DNA of 30,571 bases from Treponema sp. UBA4377 (GTDB lineage: Bacteria > Spirochaetota > Spirochaetia > Treponematales > Treponemataceae), in NCBI GenBank assembly GCA_002391235.1, contig DGRX01000012.1, positions 1 through 30,571 of the forward strand. Direction: 5' to 3'. The notes under the pieces were generated by a model, which was not told the DNA's origin, made no database searches, and worked only from the letters and a program-made list of their open reading frames with translations. Position numbers and translations under genes: made by a program. Every line of letters starts with the position of its first letter. Position 1 is the stretch's first letter. This document shows, one piece after another, positions 15,513 through 21,501 of this stretch.

Positions 15513-15543
15513 CGGGCGGCGCCAAGGCCGCCCGTTTTTTTTT
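15513..15543 (+). terminator. Rho-independent terminator of rubrerythrin
   Basis: CGGGCGGC (15513-15520), loop GCCAAG, GCCGCCCG (15527-15534), then a run of nine T. The T-run reaches into the enolase stop codon on the other strand. In the reverse direction the hairpin has no U-run. Confidence 0.92.
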
Positions 15544-16861
15544 ACCTTAACTTCTTGTAGCCGTAGACAGCCGTGCCGCCCAACTCTTCCTCGATGCGGA
15601 TAAGCTGGTTGTATTTGGCCATGCGGTCGGTGCGGCTCATGCTGCCGGTCTTGATTTGGCCTGAGTTAGTGGCCACGGCGATGTCTGCGATTGTCGTGTC
15701 TTCGGTTTCGCCGGAACGGTGGCTTGTCACGGTCGTGTAGCCGTGGCGGTGGGCCATCTCGATGGCCTCCAAAGTTTCTGTGAGCGAGCCGATTTGGTTC
15801 ACCTTGATGAGGATTGAATTTCCCGCGCCTTCCTTGATTCCCTTTTCAAGGAATTTAACGTTGGTGACAAAAAGGTCGTCGCCGACAAGCTGGCAGCGGC
15901 TTCCGATTTTGGCGGTAAGCTTTTTCCAGCCCTCCCAGTCGTTTTCGTCAAGGCCGTCCTCAATCGAGTCTATCGGATATTTTGTAATCAGCTCCTCAAG
16001 GTATGCGATTTGCTCGTCGTCCGAAAGCTCTTTTCCGTTGGGGTCTTTTGGCGTTCCGTTTGAAAGCTGCTTGTAGTTGTAATAGAATTTTCCGTCCTTT
16101 TGAACGCTGAACTCGCTGGCCGCGCAGTCCATCGCAATCTTTACGTCGTCGCCCGGCTTGTAGCCCGCGTCCTTTATGGCCTGAACGATGCTGTCCAGCG
16201 CGTCGTTGATTCCGTCAAACTTTGGCGCAAAGCCGCCTTCGTCGCCGACAGCGGTTGAAAGGCCGCGGCCTTTTAAAAGCTTGGCCAGCGCGTGGAAAAC
16301 TTCCGCTCCCATTCTGATCGCCTCGCGCTCGGACTTGGCGCCGACCGGCCTAATCATGAATTCCTGGAAAGCGATCGGAGCGTCGGAATGAGCGCCTCCG
16401 TTAATTATGTTCATCATCGGAACCGGAAGAACGTGAGCGTTGGCCCCGCCGATGTAGCGGTAGAGCGGAACGTTCAAGGCCTTGGCCGCCGCCTGCGCCG
16501 CCGCAAGGGAAACGCCAAGAATCGCGTTGGCTCCAAGCTTTGACTTGGTAGGAGTTCCGTCAAGAGCGAGCATTTTCATGTCCAGCGCGCGCTGCTCAAA
16601 AACGTTGAAGCCTTTGAGCGCGGGGGCGATGATTTTGTTTACGTTTTCCACGGCCTTTAGGACGCCCTTTCCGCCGTAGCGCGCCTTGTCGCCGTCGCGC
16701 AATTCAAGCGCTTCGTTCTCTCCGGTGCTCGCTCCGCTGGGAACGGCGGCGCGGCCAAGAACGCCGTTTTCCAAGATAACGTCCACTTCAACGGTGGGGT
16801 TTCCGCGCGAGTCGATTATCTCGCGGCCGATGATTTTGTCGATTGCGACACAGTTCAGCAT
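15542..16861 (-). CDS. eno: Enolase
   Basis: Enolase converts 2-phosphoglycerate to phosphoenolpyruvate in glycolysis. The 439-residue product has REIIDSRGNPTVEVDV near the start, GASTGENEALELRD, the catalytic loop SDAPIAFQEFMIRPVGA, the metal ligands in AMDCAASEF, IEDGLDENDW and VGDDLFVTN, the catalytic Lys in ILIKVNQIGSLTET, and SHRSGETEDTTIADIAVAT. It has the expected full length. The start at 16861 (MLNCVAIDKIIGR) follows GGAGG at 5 bases; the ATG at 16873 lies upstream of that site. It is a single gene that is divergent from the Fe-S scaffold gene across a gap with a palindrome in its -35 region. Confidence 0.98.
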   Translation of the reverse strand: MLNCVAIDKIIGREIIDSRGNPTVEVDVILENGVLGRAAVPSGASTGENEALELRDGDKARYGGKGVLKAVENVNKIIAPALKGFNVFEQRALDMKMLALDGTPTKSKLGANAILGVSLAAAQAAAKALNVPLYRYIGGANAHVLPVPMMNIINGGAHSDAPIAFQEFMIRPVGAKSEREAIRMGAEVFHALAKLLKGRGLSTAVGDEGGFAPKFDGINDALDSIVQAIKDAGYKPGDDVKIAMDCAASEFSVQKDGKFYYNYKQLSNGTPKDPNGKELSDDEQIAYLEELITKYPIDSIEDGLDENDWEGWKKLTAKIGSRCQLVGDDLFVTNVKFLEKGIKEGAGNSILIKVNQIGSLTETLEAIEMAHRHGYTTVTSHRSGETEDTTIADIAVATNSGQIKTGSMSRTDRMAKYNQLIRIEEELGGTAVYGYKKLR

Positions 16862-16883
16862 ATAAGCCTCCATAAACGCTTTA

Positions 16884-16914
16884 ATTATATTAGCATTGAC
16901 TAATTTTGATTAGT
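16884..16914 (-). promoter_or_regulatory. Enolase -10 box with a 16-bp palindrome over the -35 region
   Basis: On the minus strand TATAAT lies at 16889-16884. The perfect inverted repeat ACTAAT-TTTG-ATTAGT (16899-16914) covers the -35 position, where no good TTGACA is seen. It looks like an operator site; the factor is unknown. Confidence 0.5.
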
Positions 16915-16949
16915 TTAGAACAATAAAACGCTTTTGTCAACCGCATTTA

Positions 16950-16978
16950 TTGAAACTTCCCGCCGTTTGCGCTATCAT
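16950..16978 (+). promoter_or_regulatory. Promoter of the Fe-S scaffold/GGGtGRT operon
   Basis: TTGAAA (16950-16955), 17 bases, TATCAT (16973-16978), preceded by GC. The leader of about 30 nt contains AAGGAG before the ATG. Confidence 0.7.
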
Positions 16979-17015
16979 ATCGTTCAACTTACTCATACAT
17001 ATTAAGGAGAACTTC

Positions 17016-17717
17016 ATGACTTACACTGCAGAAGTGGAGCATATGTGTCCCTTGGCTAAGGGCGCGTATCATGGACCGGCCCCGATTCCCGAAGAGGGCG
17101 AATGGGTCAAGGTAAAGAAAATTGAAGACGTTTCCGGATTCACTCACGGAATCGGTTGGTGCGCCCCCCAGCAAGGCGCCTGCAAGCTTTCTTTGAACGT
17201 GAAGAACGGAATCATCGAAGAAGCTTTGGTCGAGACAATCGGCTGCTCAGGAATGACTCACTCAGCCGCCATGGCCTCAGAAATCTTGATCGGAAAGACT
17301 TTGCTTGAAGCCTTGAACACTGACCTTGTTTGCGACGCCATCAACACGGCCATGCGCGAGCTTTTCATGCAGATCGTTTACGGCCGCACTCAGTCAGCCT
17401 ACTCTAAGGACGGACTCAAGGTCGGAGCCTCTTTGGAAGACCTCGGAAAGAACTTGCGCTCTCAGGTCGGAACTATGTTCGCCACCAGAAAGACAGGCCC
17501 CCGCTACTTGGAAATGACCGAAGGCTACGTTGAGACTTGCGCCGTTGACAAGGACAACCAAATCATCGGCTACAACTGCATCAACTTCGGAAAATTGATG
17601 GACGCGCTCAAGGCCGGAAAGCCCGCGCAGGAAGCCATCGAAGGAGCGCGCACCCACTACGGACGCGTGACAGCCGACCAGGGCATGGTCAAGCTCATTG
17701 ACCCCCGCAAAGAGTAA
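17016..17717 (+). CDS. IscU/NifU-like iron-sulphur scaffold protein, partner of the GGGtGRT protein
   Basis: The 233-residue product belongs to the IscU/NifU-like scaffold proteins annotated beside GGGtGRT proteins in anaerobes. The core resembles NifU-N: GWCAPQQGACKLSLNVKNGIIEEALVETIGCSGMTHSAAMASEILIGKT (about 45-95), with Cys in GWC, GAC and IGCSG, and later ETCAVD and YNCINFG. It is longer than IscU (about 130) because of an extra C-terminal half (about 130-233). The role in building or carrying Fe-S clusters is inferred from the fold; no IscS is in the window. The start at 17016 follows AAGGAG by 6 bases. It lies 17 bp upstream of the GGGtGRT gene. Confidence 0.88.
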   Translation: MTYTAEVEHMCPLAKGAYHGPAPIPEEGEWVKVKKIEDVSGFTHGIGWCAPQQGACKLSLNVKNGIIEEALVETIGCSGMTHSAAMASEILIGKTLLEALNTDLVCDAINTAMRELFMQIVYGRTQSAYSKDGLKVGASLEDLGKNLRSQVGTMFATRKTGPRYLEMTEGYVETCAVDKDNQIIGYNCINFGKLMDALKAGKPAQEAIEGARTHYGRVTADQGMVKLIDPRKE

Positions 17718-17734
17718 TCAGGAGGAAGGACACT

Positions 17735-18772
17735 ATGGCATTATTTGAAGATTTTGAAGGCCGAATTCCTCAGGTGAACAAGGCTCTTAAAGAATACGGA
17801 TTCAAGGAAGGCGAAGCCGGCTTGAACGAGGCCCGCGATCTTTGCAAGGCCCGCGGCTTTGACCCCTACGAGATCTGCCAGTCAACACAGCAGATTTGTT
17901 TTGAAGACGCCAAATGGGCTTACGTTTTGGGAAGCGCCATCGCGATCAAGGAAGCCGAAAAGACAGGCGACAAGACTGGTTCCACAGCCGCCGCCAACAT
18001 CGGAAAAGGCTTGCAGGCTTTCTGCTTGCCCGGCTCTGTAGCCGACGACCGCAAGGTTGGACTTGGCCACGGAAACTTGGGCGCGCGCTTGCTCAGCGAA
18101 GAGACCCAGTGCTTTGCCTTCTTGGCCGGACACGAGTCTTTCGCCGCCGCCGAAGGAGCGATTAAAATCGCCGCTAACGCCAACAAGGTTCGCAAGAACA
18201 AGCTTCGCGTAATCCTTAACGGACTTGGAAAGGACGCCGCGCAAATCATCAGCCGCATCAACGGCTTTACTTACGTTCAGACTGAATTTGACTACTTTAA
18301 CGGACAAGGAACCGACAAGGCCCTCAAGGTCGTTAAGGAAGTTCCCTATGGCTCCAACCCCGACCGCTTGATCGTCAAGTGCTACGGCGCCGACGACGTT
18401 CGCGAGGGCGTTGCCATCATGTGGCACGAGGACGTTGACGTTTCAATCACAGGAAACTCAACAAACCCGACGCGCTTCCAGCACCCGGTTGCCGGAACAT
18501 ACAAGAAAGAGCGCTTGCTCGCCGGAAAGAAGTACTTCTCAGTCGCTTCTGGCGGCGGAACGGGACGCACCTTGCACCCGGACAACATGGCTGCCGGCCC
18601 TGCCTCTTACGGCTTTACCGACACGCTCGGAAGAATGCACTCCGACGCCCAGTTCGCTGGATCTTCTTCTGTTCCCGCCCACGTTGAGATGATGGGCTTT
18701 ATGGGAATGGGCAACAACCCGATGGTAGGCTGCACTGTGGCTTGCGCCGTAGCCGTAGCGGGAAGTTTCTAA
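17735..18772 (+). CDS. GGGtGRT protein
   Basis: The 345-residue product is a member of the GGGtGRT family, named for the motif seen here as GGGTGR at residues 273-278 (ASGGGTGRTLHPDNMAAGPASYGFTD). The family is common in anaerobic bacteria; its biochemical role is unknown as far as I know. The N-terminal half has several Cys (CKARGFDPYEICQSTQQICF), the middle a Rossmann-like stretch (NKLRVILNGLGKDAAQIISRI), and the end NPMVGCTVACAVAVAGSF, which is hydrophobic. There is no signal peptide. The tight pairing with the Fe-S scaffold suggests a role in Fe-S cluster metabolism or a cluster enzyme. AGGAGGAAGG precedes the ATG. A strong terminator follows. Codon choice looks biased as in well-expressed genes. 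Confidence 0.95.
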   Translation: MALFEDFEGRIPQVNKALKEYGFKEGEAGLNEARDLCKARGFDPYEICQSTQQICFEDAKWAYVLGSAIAIKEAEKTGDKTGSTAAANIGKGLQAFCLPGSVADDRKVGLGHGNLGARLLSEETQCFAFLAGHESFAAAEGAIKIAANANKVRKNKLRVILNGLGKDAAQIISRINGFTYVQTEFDYFNGQGTDKALKVVKEVPYGSNPDRLIVKCYGADDVREGVAIMWHEDVDVSITGNSTNPTRFQHPVAGTYKKERLLAGKKYFSVASGGGTGRTLHPDNMAAGPASYGFTDTLGRMHSDAQFAGSSSVPAHVEMMGFMGMGNNPMVGCTVACAVAVAGSF

Positions 18773-18787
18773 GATTTTTGTAAATCG

Positions 18788-18823
18788 AAAAGGCCTCGTT
18801 CGTTTGAACGGGGCCTTTTTTTT
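18788..18823 (+). terminator. Terminator of the Fe-S scaffold/GGGtGRT operon
   Basis: AAGGCCTCGTTC, loop GTTT, GAACGGGGCCTT (one G-T wobble), then a T-run at 18816-18823. It starts 16 bases after the GGGtGRT stop. Confidence 0.93.
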
Positions 18824-18907
18824 ATGTGGCTTTAGCCTGGCAAGCTCACAGCAAGCAGTGGCCGTCGCTCGCTAGTCTCGCTCCGAGGCGTTCTATCGAT
18901 GAACCTA

Positions 18908-18933
18908 AAAAATCGCGCTGCCGCGCGGTTTTT
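18908..18933. terminator. Bidirectional terminator-like hairpin inside a larger palindrome
   Basis: AAAAATCGCGC (18908-18918), loop TGCC, GCGCGGTTTTT (18923-18933) pair over 11 positions with one G-T wobble, giving a U5 end on both strands. The outer arms ATCGATGAACC and GGTTCTTCGAT match at 10 of 11 positions. Confidence 0.55.
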
Positions 18934-19046
18934 CTTAACGGTTCTTCGATTTTTGCCATGCGCCGTCGCGGTCGCCGGTTCGTTCTAAGTTAATCTTTGA
19001 TTGGATATTGCGGATTGAAAATTTCATTTCAATCCGCAAAACGGCT

Positions 19047-19079
19047 GAGTCAAGGCTTTAAGCGCAAGCGTGCCTTGAC
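19047..19079. repeat. Dispersed hairpin, TCAAGGC...GCCTTGA, copy 2
   Basis: One base differs from the copy at 10358-10389 over 32 bp. Arms GTCAAGGC and GCCTTGAC. Again it lies in a gap between convergent genes. Confidence 0.65.
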
Positions 19080-19091
19080 CAGACGTAAAAG

Positions 19092-19117
19092 GCCGTCCGA
19101 AAGGACGGCTTTTTTTT
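19092..19117. terminator. Terminator hairpin before the AT-rich gene pair
   Basis: GCCGTCC (19092-19098), loop GAAA, GGACGGC (19103-19109), then T8; AAAA precedes the stem, giving a weaker U-run on the minus strand. It lies 14 bases past the 3' end of the minus-strand membrane gene and may serve it. Confidence 0.8.
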
Positions 19118-19131
19118 ACAGTAGGATCCTA

Positions 19132-19743
19132 TTATTTTAAAAATAAATGCGAAATAACTTGAAGAACTATCACAACAATCACCAAAATTAGATAAGACTT
19201 TCTTTTTTTTGAGTTAAACTCAACCTTAGTCTTTTGAAATTCGAGAGGAAGATCCTCTTTTTTGTACGTTCCAATTCTTCCGGCAATTATTCTTAATGTT
19301 TCCTTTAATTTTTCTGGCTCATAATATGAAAACCAATTTATATAAAATCTTCTTAATCCTTTAAGATAAAAAGTAATCGATTGCGAATCCTCTTTATATT
19401 TAATAAAATCCGCAAAACACACTTTTACAAGAGCCGATGGATTTTTGAGAACGGCGTAATTGTCTTCAATTTGCAATTCCCAAGAGCCCAAATTCTTTGC
19501 TAGTTTTTTTGTCGTAAAATATAGGATAATCAGCATAAAGGGAACAAGACACAATTCTGAGCCGATAAAAATAAGAACCATTGTGTTTGATTGAAACAAT
19601 CTATCCGTTTTTAGGACAAAATATCCAATAAACAACATAAAAACGGTCAAAAAAGCAAAGACGCCAAGCAACCTCTTTCCTGATTTTTGAAAATTAAAGC
19701 GCGCAAATTCTTTTTCCGCTTGTGGATTACCTTTAAATATCAT
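19132..19743 (-). CDS. Membrane protein, possibly YcxB-like
   Basis: I do not recognise this 203-residue protein with confidence. It has two membrane helices near the N-terminus (about 24-45, LLGVFAFLTVFMLFIGYFVL, and about 55-77, MVLIFIGSELCLVPFMLIILYF), a soluble beta-rich middle (about 90-165: WELQIEDNYAVLKNPSALVKVCFADFIKYKEDSQSITFYLKGLRRFYINWFSYYEPEKLKETLRII is spread over this range) and a third helix at the end (about 183-202). That order, and the strands followed by a helix after a Tyr/Pro-rich turn, recall YcxB-like proteins. The gene is strikingly AT-rich compared with its neighbours. It follows the TM2 gene by 18 bp and is probably co-transcribed. No strong ribosome site is seen. 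Confidence 0.65.
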   Translation of the reverse strand: MIFKGNPQAEKEFARFNFQKSGKRLLGVFAFLTVFMLFIGYFVLKTDRLFQSNTMVLIFIGSELCLVPFMLIILYFTTKKLAKNLGSWELQIEDNYAVLKNPSALVKVCFADFIKYKEDSQSITFYLKGLRRFYINWFSYYEPEKLKETLRIIAGRIGTYKKEDLPLEFQKTKVEFNSKKRKSYLILVIVVIVLQVISHLFLK

Positions 19744-19761
19744 TTTTTTTCTTACTTAAGC

Positions 19762-20106
19762 TCAGTATCTAGCTTCCCAATCTACAAGATAAAAGCCGTC
19801 CGAATCCTTGAAGTTTCCGCATAATATAATAACAAAGTCAATCAAAGCCCAAACAGCGCCAAGTCCAAAACAACAAGTGGCTAAAATTTGAAGGATGCCA
19901 GTTCCAACCTTTCCCACATAAAATCTATGTATTCCGAGATAGCCTAAAAAGAAAGCCAACAAGGCTGCTACTGTTCGGCTCTTTCTAGAAATCTTTCCAG
20001 CCATTTCCTTTCCGCGAACAGTTCCATCCGCGCTTTGAGCCGCGCCGCATTCAGGACAAAAGTTTGTGTTGTCCGGCAATTCTTTTCCGCAATTTCTACA
20101 ATACAT
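19762..20106 (-). CDS. Zinc-ribbon and TM2-domain membrane protein
   Basis: The 114-residue product has an N-terminal zinc ribbon (MYCRNCGKELPDNTNFCPECGAA, four Cys in two CxxC pairs), a short basic linker, and a TM2 domain of two membrane helices (about 42-92: RTVAALLAFFLGYLGIHRFYVGKVGTGILQIL, then FGLGAVWALIDFVIIL). The GxxGxHRFYxG signature is typical of TM2. The molecular role of such small proteins is unknown. The start at 20106 is chosen because GGAGGAAAG precedes it and the zinc ribbon then starts at Met; the longer reading to 20292 would overlap the chromate-transporter gene. It is AT-rich and the first gene of a two-gene unit. Confidence 0.9.
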   Translation of the reverse strand: MYCRNCGKELPDNTNFCPECGAAQSADGTVRGKEMAGKISRKSRTVAALLAFFLGYLGIHRFYVGKVGTGILQILATCCFGLGAVWALIDFVIILCGNFKDSDGFYLVDWEARY

Positions 20107-20139
20107 GCTTTCCTCCGCCTTATTTATTTTATTATTTAA

Positions 20140-20168
20140 ATTATAGCGCGACTTCGCTCCATAAGCAA
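20140..20168 (-). promoter_or_regulatory. Promoter of the TM2/membrane-protein pair
   Basis: On the minus strand TTGCTT (20168-20163), 17 bases, TATAAT (20145-20140), with GC before the -10. The leader is about 28 nt with GGAGG. Confidence 0.65.
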
Positions 20169-20180
20169 GAACAAAAGCCT

Positions 20181-20765
20181 TTACAAAAACACTATTCCAA
20201 AGACCGCGCCCGCTACGACGATCGCGATCGGGTGAACCTTTGTAAAAAACAAGGCCAGCAATGCGGCGGCGTAAAAGGCGGCGCTCTTCCATTTTACAAG
20301 GCCCGACAGCGCTTCAAGGCTAAAGGCGGCCGCCGAAGAAAAGGCGCTTAAGTTTAAAAGCGCAAGCGTAAAGACTTGCGCGCAGGCCACCAAAACGATT
20401 CCGCTGGTGGCGGGCCGCAAAGTCTTAAAGGCCGCCTTTACGGCAGGCTTTTCCTGAAAGCGCGCGAAAAATTTCGCGATTAGAATTATGCAAATGTAGG
20501 AAGGAAGAATCTCTCCAAGCGTCGCGACGATTCCGCCAAAAGTTCCGTGGAACTCGTAGCCGATGTAAGTGGCCATGTTTACGCCAATCGGGCCTGGAGT
20601 GCTTTCTGAAATCGCGACCATGTTGAAAAATTTTTCGCTTGTTATCCAGCCGCGGCCGACGACGATTTGCTGCATGCTTGTGATTGCCACCAAGCCGCCG
20701 CCAATTGTAAAAAGGCCTATGTAAAAGAAAATGCAAAAAAGTTCAAGCAAAGTCGGAGCGCTCAT
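20181..20765 (-). CDS. Chromate transporter family protein, second half-size subunit
   Basis: The 194-residue product is a short-chain CHR protein. It has about six hydrophobic helices and the family signatures FTIGGGLVAI (about 20-30) and ISESTPGPIGVNMATYIGYEFHGTFGG (about 52-78). Short-chain CHR proteins work as pairs; chromate efflux is known for some, but the natural substrate here is not shown by the sequence. Its ATG overlaps the stop of the upstream CHR gene in an ATGA, so the two are coupled and probably form a heterodimer. The coding GC is like the main genome, in contrast to the next genes downstream. Confidence 0.92.
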   Translation of the reverse strand: MSAPTLLELFCIFFYIGLFTIGGGLVAITSMQQIVVGRGWITSEKFFNMVAISESTPGPIGVNMATYIGYEFHGTFGGIVATLGEILPSYICIILIAKFFARFQEKPAVKAAFKTLRPATSGIVLVACAQVFTLALLNLSAFSSAAAFSLEALSGLVKWKSAAFYAAALLALFFTKVHPIAIVVAGAVFGIVFL

Positions 20766-21373
20766 TCCTTGCCCTCCCCCGCGTCGGAATCAGTCGAGGC
20801 GGCGGCGTTTTTGGCCTTGCCATTCCCCATCTTTCGCGCGGCCAAATGAATCGCGACGCCCAAAAAGGCCGACGAAAAAATCACAAGGACAACGTTGACC
20901 TTAAAAAAGTAAACCAAGACAAAGGCAAGGGCAAAAAGCGAAAACGTGAACAGCGACGAGACTGTCTTTCCCGAAAGCTTGATTATCGAATAGGACAAGT
21001 TGGCCGCGACCGCGATGTTTATTCCCATCAGCGCTTTTTTAATGACCGGGATTTTCTCCACCGTGTTTATGCAGGAGGCCAAAAGGCAAATTATGATTAT
21101 CGACGGAATGACAACCGCCAGGGTTGAGACTGCCGCTCCCAAAGAGCCTTTTAGCTTGTGGCCGCAAAAGGTCGCGACGTTGACGGCGATGATTCCCGGC
21201 GTGGCTTGGCTTATCGCGTAGTAGTCGATCAGCTCGTCTTGGCTGACCCAGCCTTTTTTTTGGCAAAGCTCGCGGTCGATTATCGGAAGCATCGAAATGC
21301 CTCCGCCAAAAGTCACCGCTCCAATCTTAAAGAAAGACCAAAAAAGCTCGAATAAAATCCTTGCGCCAGCCAT
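20762..21373 (-). CDS. Chromate transporter family protein, first half-size subunit
   Basis: The 203-residue product has the CHR signatures VTFGGGISMLPIIDREL (about 18-35), KKGWVSQDELIDYYAISQATPGIIAVNVATFCGHKLKGSLGA (about 38-80) and four or more further membrane helices, then a Ser/Ala/Glu-rich cytoplasmic tail. The start at 21373 is chosen because the promoter -10 lies seven bases before it; the reading back to 21460 would start upstream of transcription. No Shine-Dalgarno is seen. It overlaps the second CHR gene by 4 bp and is divergent from the GH133 gene, with 128 bp between them. Confidence 0.92.
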   Translation of the reverse strand: MAGARILFELFWSFFKIGAVTFGGGISMLPIIDRELCQKKGWVSQDELIDYYAISQATPGIIAVNVATFCGHKLKGSLGAAVSTLAVVIPSIIIICLLASCINTVEKIPVIKKALMGINIAVAANLSYSIIKLSGKTVSSLFTFSLFALAFVLVYFFKVNVVLVIFSSAFLGVAIHLAARKMGNGKAKNAAASTDSDAGEGKE

Positions 21374-21380
21374 GCGGTTC

Positions 21381-21409
21381 AGTATAAAAGAAAAGCGGAA
21401 ATTCGGCAA
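21381..21409 (-). promoter_or_regulatory. Near-leaderless promoter of the chromate-transporter pair
   Basis: On the minus strand TTGCCG (21409-21404), 17 bases, TATACT (21386-21381), then seven bases before the ATG. Expected transcription start is at or one base before the start codon. Confidence 0.65.
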
Positions 21410-21453
21410 TAGGCAATTTTTTGTTCGATTTTCAACAAAAGCTCTTGCCTTTT

Positions 21454-21482
21454 TTGGCAAAAATTGTAAAATTATGTATAAA
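21454..21482 (+). promoter_or_regulatory. Promoter of the GH133 gene
   Basis: TTGGCA (21454-21459), 17 bases, TATAAA (21477-21482). The leader is short, about 13 nt, and contains GGAA before the ATG at 21502. Confidence 0.65.
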
Positions 21483-21501
21483 ATTCACTTTTGGAACGCA
21501 T

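Larger units (their letters stand above)
18824..19131. other. Hairpin-rich intergenic stretch, no gene seen
   Basis: No ORF with a credible start or family is present. Left to right it holds a nested palindrome (arms 18895-18905 and 18940-18950 around the stem 18908-18933), a perfect 13-bp stem (TTGCGGATTGAAA at 19008-19020 with its complement at 19027-19039), the second copy of the TCAAGGC hairpin (19047-19079), and a terminator at 19092-19117. It may be a cluster of 3'-end elements or hold an untranslated RNA; no tRNA or riboswitch pattern was recognised. Confidence 0.55.

Noticed and set aside
18824..18960. Possible tRNA or riboswitch in the gap after the GGGtGRT gene
   Set aside because: No cloverleaf, T-loop GTTCRA in the right place, or known aptamer core was found; the stems fit terminators better.
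20107..20292. N-terminal extension of the TM2 protein
   Set aside because: It would run through the promoter and into the chromate-transporter gene; the zinc ribbon starts at 20106 with a good GGAGG.
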